NCBI GenBank assembly: GCA_013289855.1
Contig: JABCZD010000005.1
Location: 62,001 to 126,000, forward strand
Origin: Acidobacteriota bacterium
GTDB taxonomy: Bacteria; Acidobacteriota; Terriglobia; Acidiferrales; UBA7541
Length of the DNA: 64,000 bases
Reading direction: 5' to 3'
This document shows positions 34,982 to 42,733 of this stretch, in pieces. How positions within the stretch are numbered: the first letter of the stretch is position 1; each line of letters begins with the position of its first letter. The position numbers and the translations under genes are program-made. A model generated the notes under the pieces. The model ran no database searches, had not been told where the DNA came from, and saw only the letters and a list, made by a program, of their open reading frames with translations.

Positions 34982-35881
34982 ATGCGCCGAGCATTGAGCG
35001 TCGCGATTTCGTTGGTTTTGTTTCTGACCATGGCGAATGGGGCCACGACTAGCTCCGCATCGGTGCCTAAAGAAGGTCCCGCGTTTGTCACCGACCCAGA
35101 ATTGATGGATGGCTTTCGCCTTCTATACGAACAGAACTTTCCCGGAGCGCGTGCCAAGTTTACTGCCTGGTCCGCGAAACATCCTACCGAAGCCTTCGGC
35201 CAGGTTGCGCTGGCCGCGGGATATCTTTTCGACGAGTTCAATCGCCACGGCGTGCTGACCAGCGAATTTTTCATGGATGACGAAAAATTCCTGCACGGAA
35301 TTCAGGGCGAACCCGATCCCGAACGAATGAAGGAATTTCACGCCGCCATCGACAAAGCCCGCGCCATGGCCACCGAGAAACTGCGGACCACTCCGGGCGA
35401 TCCGAACGCGCTGTTTGCGTTGACCATGGCCGCGGGAATGGAATCCGATGACTTTAGCATCGTCGAAAAGAAACACATTGACGGACTGAAGCGCATGAAG
35501 GAAGCCAACGATTACGCCCAGCAGTTGCTGACCAACTATCCGGAAGTGATTGACGTGTACGTGGCACCCGGCTCGGCGAACTACATTATCGGCTGCCTGT
35601 CCGGAACTGCGCGGTTCCTCTTGTGGTTTGGCGGCATTGAAGGCGACAAGCAATTGGGAATGGAAGAAGTGGATAAGACCGCGACCGGCGGCCGCTACCT
35701 GAAAGGCTTCGCGCAGATTCTGCTGGCGCTTTCTGCACGGCGCGAAAAACAGAATGCCCGGGCGGAGGCTTTGCTGAAAACGTTGACGGAAGAATTTCCC
35801 GCTAGCCCGCTGTTTGCGGCGGAGTACGCCAAGGTGCAAGGGCGCCCAGTCCCGGCGCAGTTGACGCCCGCCCCGCACTAA
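34982..35881 (+). CDS. Exported TPR-like protein
   Basis: The 299-residue protein starts with a signal peptide (MRRALSVAISLVLFLTMANG). Helical repeats follow, of which FRLLYEQNFPGARAKFTAWSAKHPTEAF (shown in two halves: FRLLYEQNFPGARAKF and TAWSAKHPTEAFGQVAL) and ARAEALLKTLTEEFPASPLF read as TPR-like. Gly-rich VYVAPGSANYIIGCLSGTARF lies in the middle. It is probably periplasmic. It is 47 bases after the methyltransferase, so it may be in the same transcript, but a link with the polyketide is not proven. Confidence 0.65.
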   Translation: MRRALSVAISLVLFLTMANGATTSSASVPKEGPAFVTDPELMDGFRLLYEQNFPGARAKFTAWSAKHPTEAFGQVALAAGYLFDEFNRHGVLTSEFFMDDEKFLHGIQGEPDPERMKEFHAAIDKARAMATEKLRTTPGDPNALFALTMAAGMESDDFSIVEKKHIDGLKRMKEANDYAQQLLTNYPEVIDVYVAPGSANYIIGCLSGTARFLLWFGGIEGDKQLGMEEVDKTATGGRYLKGFAQILLALSARREKQNARAEALLKTLTEEFPASPLFAAEYAKVQGRPVPAQLTPAPH

Positions 35882-35967
35882 ATCAGAGAATCGTTTCATC
35901 GGGAAGTCGGCATTTGGAGATAGTTCCTTGTAAAATAGTCAGCGGCCAAATTCCGCGTTTGTTTCAT

Positions 35968-36032
35968 CAGTTTGTTGCGCCAGTTTGTTCCAGCAGCTTG
36001 CTCCGCCAGTTTGTGCCGCCAGTTTGCTCGGA
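35968..36032. repeat. Five imperfect 13-bp tandem repeats upstream of the SDR gene
   Basis: CAGTTTGTTGCGC, CAGTTTGTTCCAG, CAGCTTGCTCCGC, CAGTTTGTGCCGC and CAGTTTGCTCGGA follow each other without gaps. A weaker copy may precede them at 35955. The last copy carries the ribosome binding site (GGAGG at 36030-36034) of the gene at 36041. A 13-base period is out of phase with codons. Confidence 0.8.
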
Positions 36033-36040
36033 GGTGATCG

Positions 36041-36895
36041 GTGTTCGATAAAAACATGTTCAAGGGCCGCGCCATTTTTCTTACCGGCGGCGGCACCGGG
36101 CTGGGACGTTCCATGGCGCTGCATTTTGCTTCGCTGGGCGCTCGCGTATTTATCGCCGGGCGCCGCGAAGAACCGCTAAAGGAAGTGTGCGCGGAGATTC
36201 AAGGGGCCGGCGGGGAAGCGGCATACTTTACGTGTGACGTGCGCGACTACGCCGCCGTCGAGGCCGCCGCCGATAAAGCGTACGCACAGTTTGGCGCCAT
36301 CGACACGCTGGTGAACAACGCCGCGGGTAATTTCATCGCGCGCACCGAAAAGCTTTCCGCCAACGCTTTCAACACGGTGATTGGCATTGTGCTGAACGGC
36401 TCGTTTCACTGCACGCAGGCGTTCGGCAAACGCTGGATCGCGGAGAAAAGCGGCGGCAATATTCTGAATATTGTCACCACCTATGCTTCAACGAATGCCG
36501 GCTCGGCGTTCGTGGTGCCTTCGGCGTGCGCGAAAGCCGGCGTGCTGGCCATGACCACTTCGCTCGCCGTGGAATGGGCAAAGTATCGCATTCGGATTAA
36601 CGCCATCGCGCCCGGGCCGTTTCCGACGGAGGGCGCGTGGTCGCGACTGATGGCTTCGAAACAGTTCGAGGAACACGCCAAAGAAAAAAATCCCATGAAA
36701 CGTTTTGGGCGCCACGAAGAGCTGACGAGCTTGGCGGTTTTTTTGCTGAGCGACATGGCGGAATATATCAACGGCGAATGCGTGGTTATTGATGGCGCAC
36801 AATGGCTGCGCGGCGCTGGGGAATTCAATGATTTATTGATGCTGCCCGATTCGGTGTGGGAGCAGATGGAAGCCGCGCGCGCGAAAAAATCCTGA
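36041..36895 (+). CDS. SDR oxidoreductase, 2,4-dienoyl-CoA-reductase-like
   Basis: Rossmann-fold NAD(P)H-dependent reductase of 284 residues. Seen: FLTGGGTGLGRSMALHF (cofactor), CDVRDYAAVE, LVNNAAGNF, and IAPGPFPTEGAW. The active-site region reads PSACAKAGVLAMTTSLAVEW, without the Tyr of a classical YxxxK, which is typical of the 2,4-dienoyl-CoA reductase subgroup. Such enzymes are used in degradation of unsaturated fatty acids. Start is GTG at 36041 with GGAGG 6 bases before; the ATG at 36056 is an alternative. It is preceded by a 13-bp tandem repeat array. Confidence 0.88.
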   Translation: MFDKNMFKGRAIFLTGGGTGLGRSMALHFASLGARVFIAGRREEPLKEVCAEIQGAGGEAAYFTCDVRDYAAVEAAADKAYAQFGAIDTLVNNAAGNFIARTEKLSANAFNTVIGIVLNGSFHCTQAFGKRWIAEKSGGNILNIVTTYASTNAGSAFVVPSACAKAGVLAMTTSLAVEWAKYRIRINAIAPGPFPTEGAWSRLMASKQFEEHAKEKNPMKRFGRHEELTSLAVFLLSDMAEYINGECVVIDGAQWLRGAGEFNDLLMLPDSVWEQMEAARAKKS

Positions 36896-36989
36896 GCCTA
36901 GGGTTGGCTGAAGTGCCGGTGCTTATCGCACGAAAAAGCGTCAAGCCCTTCGCACAAAGCGCTCAGGATAAACCGCCGTACTCCAAAAA

Positions 36990-38363
36990 CTATTGCGCTA
37001 ATGCTTTTTTCCGCAGCTGGATGCGCAGTTTCATCACACCGATGGATTTGCCGTCGGCCTCGGCATTTACCGCGACTTCTTGTAGCTCTTTCTTCGCTGC
37101 GCCTTCCGGCGCCGCGGGCAATCCTATTTCAATGCGCGCCGCAGCAACTTGTTGCGGTCCCACGATTACCGTTTCTGTGCCGGCTTGTACCGTCCAGCCG
37201 GCCGGCGGCGTCACGGACAGGGTGATCTTTTGCGGCGTTGTAAGGCCGTTGCTCAGCCACAGCGGAATCACCAGTGTGGTGCCGAATTGCAGGGCGATCT
37301 CCGGCGGCTCGGGATGCGGCAATTGCTGCAATCCGTGGGCGCGGCGAAACGCCTCATAGAAGCTCCAGGGACCGGCCAGCTCCGCGGATAATCCTGACGG
37401 CGGCGGTTCCACCGCGCGCCCCGGCGGCGAAAACAGAATGGCCTGCGGCGTGACGCCTTCGAAAATATCGCCCGTCACGCTGCCGCCGACCAGCGTCTTG
37501 CCGCGCACGAAATGCTGCGCGTCCGACCATTCGGAGGCCGCCAGCTTTTCGATTTCCGCGTCGTTCATTTTAGCCATCGAATCGATATAGCTTTTTGCCT
37601 GCGTCTGATGGATGAAAAACGAATTCAGCGCCATGCGCCAGTACGGCAGCTTCGTGGATTTCGATAAATCCTTCACGGAATATTCGGGGCCCAAGCCGCG
37701 AAAAATATCTTCGCGGTCGGCGTCCGGAAAGTAATAGATTTTTTTGGTTTGCCACGGGCGCAAATTTTCGAGAAATGTTTCCAGGCGGCGCGTCGGACCG
37801 GCCACCTGTTCGGGAAATACCGTGGGATCGCCCGCGAGGTCGAACGCTTCCGTTGCTAAAACTCCCGCGGCTTGATGGTCGCCATGATCTTCGCCAACAA
37901 ACGTGTCAGGCAGAAATGTCAGAATCACTTCCGGACGGGTGAGGCGAACGAGGCGCACTAATTCCTGCAGTGATTGTCCGTGTCCCCAGTTGGCGAGCGA
38001 TTGCAAAACATTCTGTGAGGCCGTGTCTTTGCCTGCAAGAAACCATACATTCGTGATTCCCAAGTAGGCGTTCGCGCGGCGCGCTTCGATCTCCCGAATC
38101 TCGCCAAGCGCCGCGGCCTGCTCGGAGCCGGCTTCGTTGGCACCGTTGCCTCCATGGGTGGTGTAAACCACCGCAACGCGCTTGCCTTCGTCAATCGCGC
38201 GCGCCAGATAGGGAGTGGCCGCGCCTTCGTCGTCCGGGTGCGCCACCACCAGCAAAATGTCCGTCTTGTAGCGCTCGTCGGCCTGCGGGAGCTGCCGCGG
38301 TTGCTGCGCAGACGCCGAACATGACAGGAGTAGACCGAGAAGCAGTTTTGCAGTGTTTTTCAT
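36990..38363 (-). CDS. Exported LmbE/PIG-L-family deacetylase-like protein
   Basis: From the ATG at 38363 it has 457 residues with a signal peptide (MKNTAKLLLGLLLSCSASAQ). The LmbE fold follows: VVAHPDDEGAATPYL with the AHPDDE zinc motif, GNGANEAGSEQ, and the distal GEDHGDHQAAGVLATEAF with the third ligand. Members hydrolyse N-acetyl groups on sugars such as GlcNAc-phosphatidylinositol or GlcNAc-malate. A C-terminal ~150-residue region (beta-rich, TLSVTPPAGWTVQAG) resembles an Ig/NPCBM-associated domain, as often seen on exported acidobacterial LmbE proteins. Substrate unknown. An in-frame extension to 38582 is unlikely to be translated. Confidence 0.87.
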   Translation of the reverse strand: MKNTAKLLLGLLLSCSASAQQPRQLPQADERYKTDILLVVAHPDDEGAATPYLARAIDEGKRVAVVYTTHGGNGANEAGSEQAAALGEIREIEARRANAYLGITNVWFLAGKDTASQNVLQSLANWGHGQSLQELVRLVRLTRPEVILTFLPDTFVGEDHGDHQAAGVLATEAFDLAGDPTVFPEQVAGPTRRLETFLENLRPWQTKKIYYFPDADREDIFRGLGPEYSVKDLSKSTKLPYWRMALNSFFIHQTQAKSYIDSMAKMNDAEIEKLAASEWSDAQHFVRGKTLVGGSVTGDIFEGVTPQAILFSPPGRAVEPPPSGLSAELAGPWSFYEAFRRAHGLQQLPHPEPPEIALQFGTTLVIPLWLSNGLTTPQKITLSVTPPAGWTVQAGTETVIVGPQQVAAARIEIGLPAAPEGAAKKELQEVAVNAEADGKSIGVMKLRIQLRKKALAQ

Positions 38364-38519
38364 TTTGTCGGATCGCCTAAAGCGAAATGGAGAGTTTGAC
38401 ACACAAAACTTCAATATTCTCCGCATGGCATACTGCCTAATCGATGGGCACAGTCGTATGACACTCGACACTGAGACCGACATTGTAGTACGATGATGTA
38501 CATCGATAGAGGTTCTCGT

Positions 38520-38732
38520 ATGGAAATCAGCAAAGTATCTCCAAAATTTCAGGTTGTGATACCTAAAAAGATCCGCGACCAAATGGAGCTCCAGCCTGGC
38601 GAAAACCTACAGGTATTTCTTCTGGACGGTTCTATTCGCCTGGTGCGTCCTAGATCTATCGAAAATCTTCGTGGAATCGCTAAGGGCATGAAATGGAAAG
38701 ATGCATATCGTGATCGAAACGACCGGTACTGA
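38520..38732 (+). CDS. vapB: AbrB/MazE-type antitoxin (VapB-like)
   Basis: From the ATG at 38520 the protein has 70 residues and starts MEISKVSPKFQVVIPKKIRDQM, the swapped-hairpin AbrB DNA-binding fold, followed by LQPGENLQVFLLDG. A start at 38493 would add 9 residues. A 10-bp palindrome GATGTACATC (38495-38504) lies just upstream and could be an operator. The toxin gene overlaps its 3' end by 32 bases. The pair forms a type II VapBC module. Confidence 0.87.
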   Translation: MEISKVSPKFQVVIPKKIRDQMELQPGENLQVFLLDGSIRLVRPRSIENLRGIAKGMKWKDAYRDRNDRY

Positions 38733-39102
38733 GCCCGTCCTAATCGATTCCTCCGGCTGGCTGGAATACATCACCGACGACACCAAGGCCGTGTTGTTCA
38801 TTCCGTACTTCGTTGCGGGTAATCGCCCTCTTATTGTGTCCCCGGTCGTTATATACGAAGTTCGGAAAATTCTGCTGGATCGTCAATCGTTAAGGGTGGC
38901 CGATGATTTTGCATCGCAAGTAGATCGCTACCCTCTGGTGCAAATCGACGCCCGGATTGCGCTCGAGGCCGCGTCGCTTAGCATCACGCATCGCCTGCAT
39001 TTCGCTGACGCGTTAATTTATGCTACCGCCCTGATAATGCATGCCGAGTTGGTGACATCAGACACGCACTTTAATAATCTTCCCGGAGTTACAGTTCTCT
39101 AG
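38701..39102 (+). CDS. vapC: PIN-domain toxin VapC
   Basis: The 133-residue protein is a PIN-domain ribonuclease. Visible acidic residues are Asp in VLIDSSGWLEY, Glu in VIYEVRKILL, and Asp in HFADALIYATAL plus TSDTHF. These four positions form the Mg2+-binding site. VapC toxins usually cleave initiator tRNA or 23S rRNA. It overlaps the antitoxin gene by 32 bases in another frame, an arrangement that keeps the ratio of the two products. The module stands directly upstream of the rpmH operon. Confidence 0.88.
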   Translation: MHIVIETTGTEPVLIDSSGWLEYITDDTKAVLFIPYFVAGNRPLIVSPVVIYEVRKILLDRQSLRVADDFASQVDRYPLVQIDARIALEAASLSITHRLHFADALIYATALIMHAELVTSDTHFNNLPGVTVL

Positions 39103-39120
39103 TTTGCCTCTATGCTTTTC

Positions 39121-39150
39121 TTGACCGTGTGCGCAAGGGTCGAATACACT
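39121..39150 (+). promoter_or_regulatory. Putative promoter of the rpmH operon
   Basis: TTGACC at 39121-39126 and TACACT at 39145-39150, with an 18-base spacer, close to sigma-70 consensus. The rpmH start is about 195 bases downstream. The long leader (39151-39344) holds no gene. Confidence 0.5.
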
Positions 39151-39344
39151 AGAGAATTCCTGCACAGCCGCTGAGGCGGCCTATGTACGGTTTTGCAGCC
39201 GATGGAGCGCGCGACGGCAGGTCGCGTACGTGGAAAATAGCTACGAAACCATTCTGAGGGATTTGTTTTCCGCGACGATTTCTTGAGCTCGTCAGGAAAT
39301 ATTCTTAGAGGAACCATTCTTACGAGAAACAAAGGGGGATTGCT

Positions 39345-39485
39345 TTGCCAAAGCGCACATATCAACCGCGCAAGCGCCGCCGGGCCAAGACGCACGGCTT
39401 CCGCGTACGCATGAAGACGAAGGGTGGCCGCAAGGTGCTCGCGGCACGCCGTAAGAAAGGGCGCCATCGCCTTACGCCTGAATAA
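39345..39485 (+). CDS. rpmH: 50S ribosomal protein L34
   Basis: A 46-residue, very basic protein: [20 protein letters not shown] is the L34 signature, followed by [20 protein letters not shown]. The start is a TTG at 39345, with the ribosome binding site AAAGGGGG 7 bases upstream; without that start no ATG is available. L34 is in the large subunit near the 3' region of 23S rRNA. It is the first gene of the rpmH-rnpA-yidD-yidC-khpB operon. Confidence 0.95.
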   Translation: MPKRTYQPRKRRRAKTHGFRVRMKTKGGRKVLAARRKKGRHRLTPE

Positions 39486-39528
39486 TACCGCAAGTCCGGG
39501 AGCCGCTTCAGGCTACGCGGCGCGGGGA

Positions 39529-39885
39529 TTGAAATTCCCCCGCGAGGCGCGGCTGGTGCGACGGGGCGACTTCGATTCGGTTTATCGCGCGGGAAACCGC
39601 CGATCCAGTTCCCACTTCACGGTCTTCATTCGGCCGAACGAATTGCCGCAATCGCGCTTCGGATTCAGCATTAAAAAAGCGCTGGGTAACGCCGTAGCGC
39701 GCAATCGCATGCGGCGGCGCATGCGTGAAGTGGTGCGCGGACTGCGGCGGGAGATTCCGGGGGGGTGGGACATCGTGATACATCCGAAGGGGACGGTAGA
39801 GCACGCGGAGTTGCCGGTGTTGGCGGCGGATTTGCTGCGTCTGATGAAGGGTGCAACGAGCACACCGGGCGCGACGATTACGTAG
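39529..39885 (+). CDS. rnpA: Ribonuclease P protein component
   Basis: It binds the RNase P RNA and assists 5' processing of tRNA precursors. RNR motif: ALGNAVARNRMRRRMREVVRG, here 20 residues being ALGNAVARNRMRRRMREVVR; the N-terminal RLVRRGDFDSVYRAGNRR is also conserved. Length is 118 residues from the TTG at 39529 with GGGGA upstream. The open frame continues upstream through the rpmH gene, so the start is not certain. It sits 43 bases after rpmH, the usual arrangement. Confidence 0.92.
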   Translation: MKFPREARLVRRGDFDSVYRAGNRRSSSHFTVFIRPNELPQSRFGFSIKKALGNAVARNRMRRRMREVVRGLRREIPGGWDIVIHPKGTVEHAELPVLAADLLRLMKGATSTPGATIT

Positions 39886-40016
39886 GCCGCTGAGGGCGCA
39901 AGCGGCGCAACCAAACCCGCAAACAAGCTACGTAGGTGAGAGCGAGCGGATGGCGGTTCTACCGTTCCACTGTGGATGGCGCATCAAACTATAAGGCTAT
40001 AAGGCGTTAAGGAAGT

Positions 40017-40334
40017 ATGGCGATCGACACGGAAATACTTGGAACAAGCGCGAATGGAAAGAAAACGACGCTGCCGGTTCGCGCGGCGCTTTACGCTTTG
40101 CGATTTTACAAGGCGTACTTATCGATGCTCATGGCCGGCAGTTGCCGCTATTCACCGACCTGCTCGCAATTCACTTACGAGGCGATCGATCGATTCGGCG
40201 TAGTTAGGGGAAGCTGGCTGGGCCTCAAGCGGTTGCTGCGCTGCCAGCCGCTCTCGCGGCGATTTGGATTCGACCCGGTGCCGGAAGAGTGGCCGGGAGC
40301 ACGCACGGGTACCCACAAAGAGGCACATTCGTGA
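40017..40334 (+). CDS. yidD: Membrane protein insertion efficiency factor YidD
   Basis: The 105-residue protein shows the family hallmark: LYALRFYKAYLSML, CRYSPTCSQFTYEAIDRFG, and GSWLGLKRLLRCQPLS. YidD is an amphipathic peripheral membrane protein that supports YidC-dependent insertion. It begins about 130 bases after rnpA, a gap wider than usual. The yidC GTG start overlaps its stop (GTGA). Confidence 0.93.
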   Translation: MAIDTEILGTSANGKKTTLPVRAALYALRFYKAYLSMLMAGSCRYSPTCSQFTYEAIDRFGVVRGSWLGLKRLLRCQPLSRRFGFDPVPEEWPGARTGTHKEAHS

Positions 40335-42118
40335 CCATGCAGGAAAAAGATAAATTTACGCCGGAGTTGCGCATCCTGGCGGCATCGTTGCTATCGATGG
40401 CGGTGATTCTGGTGTGGGCGAAATATTTCGGCCCAAAGCCGCCGGTGACACAGCCGCAAGCGAACAAGCCCGGAATCTCCGCACCCGCTCCCACAGCGGC
40501 TGATGGCGGGAAGCCCGATTCGAAAATGATGGGAACTACGGCGGCCAAGTCGGGGCCAGGTTCGGCTACGGGTGCGACGTCAGTCACGGCTGCGGCGCCA
40601 GTTGGCGCGAAGAGTGATACGCAGGAGCGAAGCATTGTCATCGAGAATGATCTGTATCGCGTGGAGATTTCCAATCGCGGCGCGGTCGTTAAAAGCTGGC
40701 AGCTCAAAAAATACACCGATGACGCTAAGCCGCCACGCATCCTCGATCTAGTACACCCGAAGGCCGCGGAGCAAGTGGGCGGCTGGCCATTTGCGGTGGT
40801 GCTGGACGATGCGGAATTGCAAACGGCGGCGAATGCCGGGCTGTATCAGATGAGTCCCGAGGGCGCATCTGTCGCCGCGCCGACAGATGTGGATTTTTCC
40901 TGGAGCGACGGTCATCTGGAAGTGACGAAACATTTTCATTTTGACGGCAGCTATGTGGCGCACGTAGAGGTATCGGCAAAAAAAGATGGGACGCCCATCA
41001 CCGCGGGAATTGCATGGCTCGGCGGGTTTGGCGATGTGACGGTAGCTAATCCCGCGAACTGGGACAGCGTACAGACCTATTACAGCGAAGGCGGAAAGAT
41101 TTCGACGTTTTTGCCAAAGAAGCTGGACGGAATAGATAAATGGGGCAATGGGCTGTGGCAGGGCGGAAAAGATTTTACTGGGCTGGAAGATCGCTACTTT
41201 ACGGCGACATTTTTGCCTGCGAATGGCGCCGCGCCGGGAACGTTGGAAACGCGTTATTGGAAGACCTCCGAAACGATGCAAGTTGCGGGGCAACAAACGC
41301 AAGTTCCGGTATCGGAAGTGGCGACGGCCATCGCTGGGCCAAATACCGCGCTGCGCGTATACGTCGGACCAAAAGACTACGACGTGCTGAAGAAAATGAC
41401 GCCGCCGCTACAGGGGCTGGTGAATTTCGGCTGGCTGGAATTTATCGCCGATCCGTTATTTCACGGGCTGAAGTGGCTGCATAACTACATTCCCAATTGG
41501 GGATGGTCGATCGTAGTGCTGACGCTGATCATTAATATGCTGCTGTTTCCGCTGCGTATTTCCAGCTATCGCACCACGCTGAAAATGCAACGGGTGGCGC
41601 CAGAGGTCAAAGCCATTAATGACAGATTCAAGAAATACTCCATGCGCGATCCGCGCCAGCAGGAAAAGAACAAAGAAGTAATGGCGGTATACCAGCGGGA
41701 GGGCATCAACCCTGTAGGCGGCTGCGTTCCTATGCTTTTGCAGATGCCTCTCTGGTTCGGCCTGAATACCGTGTTGCGGTACGCCATTGAAATGCGGCAC
41801 GCGCGATGGTTTGGCTGGATTACGGATCTTTCCTCGCGGGACCCTTATTATGTACTGCCGGTGATGATGGGACTTTCGATGTATTTGGTATCTAAGATGA
41901 CGCCCATGACCAGCACTGATCCGCAGCAGCAGATGATGATGAAGATCATGCCGGTGACCATGGCGGGAATTTTTATGATTTCGCCGATTTCCAGCGGCTT
42001 GGCGGTGTACATTCTGACCAGCAGCGTGGTGGGGATTGGACAGCAGTGGTATTTGAATCGCGCGCACCCCGTGCCCGCGCCGACGCCGGCGAAAATCACG
42101 CGCGGGAAAAAGTCTTAG
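40331..42118 (+). CDS. yidC: Membrane protein insertase YidC
   Basis: YidC inserts and folds inner-membrane proteins with or without SecYEG. The protein has 595 residues. N-terminal TM (FTPELRILAASLLSMAVILVW), then a Pro/Ala-rich linker, the periplasmic beta-super-sandwich (~residues 100-380), and the conserved five-TM core with GLKWLHNYIPNWGWSIVVLTL, PEVKAINDRFKKYSM and GGCVPMLLQMPLWFGLNTVL. The periplasmic domain marks the Gram-negative type. Start: GTG at 40331 has an AAAGAGG site 7 bases before and overlaps the yidD stop; ATG at 40337 is the alternative. Confidence 0.95.
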   Translation: MTMQEKDKFTPELRILAASLLSMAVILVWAKYFGPKPPVTQPQANKPGISAPAPTAADGGKPDSKMMGTTAAKSGPGSATGATSVTAAAPVGAKSDTQERSIVIENDLYRVEISNRGAVVKSWQLKKYTDDAKPPRILDLVHPKAAEQVGGWPFAVVLDDAELQTAANAGLYQMSPEGASVAAPTDVDFSWSDGHLEVTKHFHFDGSYVAHVEVSAKKDGTPITAGIAWLGGFGDVTVANPANWDSVQTYYSEGGKISTFLPKKLDGIDKWGNGLWQGGKDFTGLEDRYFTATFLPANGAAPGTLETRYWKTSETMQVAGQQTQVPVSEVATAIAGPNTALRVYVGPKDYDVLKKMTPPLQGLVNFGWLEFIADPLFHGLKWLHNYIPNWGWSIVVLTLIINMLLFPLRISSYRTTLKMQRVAPEVKAINDRFKKYSMRDPRQQEKNKEVMAVYQREGINPVGGCVPMLLQMPLWFGLNTVLRYAIEMRHARWFGWITDLSSRDPYYVLPVMMGLSMYLVSKMTPMTSTDPQQQMMMKIMPVTMAGIFMISPISSGLAVYILTSSVVGIGQQWYLNRAHPVPAPTPAKITRGKKS

Positions 42119-42166
42119 CGCATTAGAAGTCTGTGGTTTGATATAGGCAGCTATGTTGTTTCTCTT

Positions 42167-42697
42167 ATGAACGCCGAAATTATTCGTGATGGGAAAATAG
42201 ACCGCGCGGCGGCCGCTGAGGCGCTGCGTCATTTTTTGGATGCAGTCGTTCGAGCCTCGGGGCTGGAATTGCGTGTTGACGTCCGAGCGGTGGTGGCGGC
42301 TGGCGCGGACATCGAGGGTGACGCTGAGGTGCTCGCCGATTTGGATGGAGTTGACAAAGGCATTCTGCTGGAACGCAACGCGGAAGTGTTAAAGGCGATC
42401 GAGCATCTGGCATTTAAGGCATTGCGGCTGGAGCCGGCGTTTCACGAAAGAATTCATATCGACTGCGGCGGGTATCGGGCCTTGCGTTTTGAAGAGTTGC
42501 GGATGACGGCGCGCGTGGCTGCGGAAAGGGTGCAAAGTTCCCGCCAACCGTTCCGGCTTAACCCTATGTCGTCGCGCGAACGACGCATCGTGCACTTGGC
42601 GCTGAAGGATTTTCCGACGGTGCGCACGGAAAGCATTGGGATGGGCGAGGAGCGCCAGGTGGTGATTCATCCAGTGGAAGCAAAGCCCGCTCGCTAA
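42167..42697 (+). CDS. khpB: KhpB/Jag-type RNA-binding protein (KH-R3H), degenerate KH
   Basis: The 176-residue protein occupies the usual place after yidC. The C-terminal R3H domain is good: RFEELRMTARVAAERVQSSRQ and NPMSSRERRIVHLALKD. The preceding KH-like domain (~residues 20-95) shows DKGILLERNAEVLKAIEHLA where Jag proteins have GxLIGRRGETLDALQYL; the second Gly of the GxxG loop is Leu and other glycines are absent. The usual N-terminal Jag_N domain is missing. KhpB with KhpA binds RNA and affects cell division and gene expression. A reduced or altered RNA contact is possible. Confidence 0.85.
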   Translation: MNAEIIRDGKIDRAAAAEALRHFLDAVVRASGLELRVDVRAVVAAGADIEGDAEVLADLDGVDKGILLERNAEVLKAIEHLAFKALRLEPAFHERIHIDCGGYRALRFEELRMTARVAAERVQSSRQPFRLNPMSSRERRIVHLALKDFPTVRTESIGMGEERQVVIHPVEAKPAR

Positions 42698-42733
42698 AAA
42701 TCTCTACCTTCCTTGTTCGACGTGACCGAAAAA

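Noticed and set aside
38495..38504. GATGTACATC as a defined VapBC operator
   Set aside because: The palindrome is only 10 bp and the extension is imperfect; mentioned in the vapB entry but not listed as a feature.
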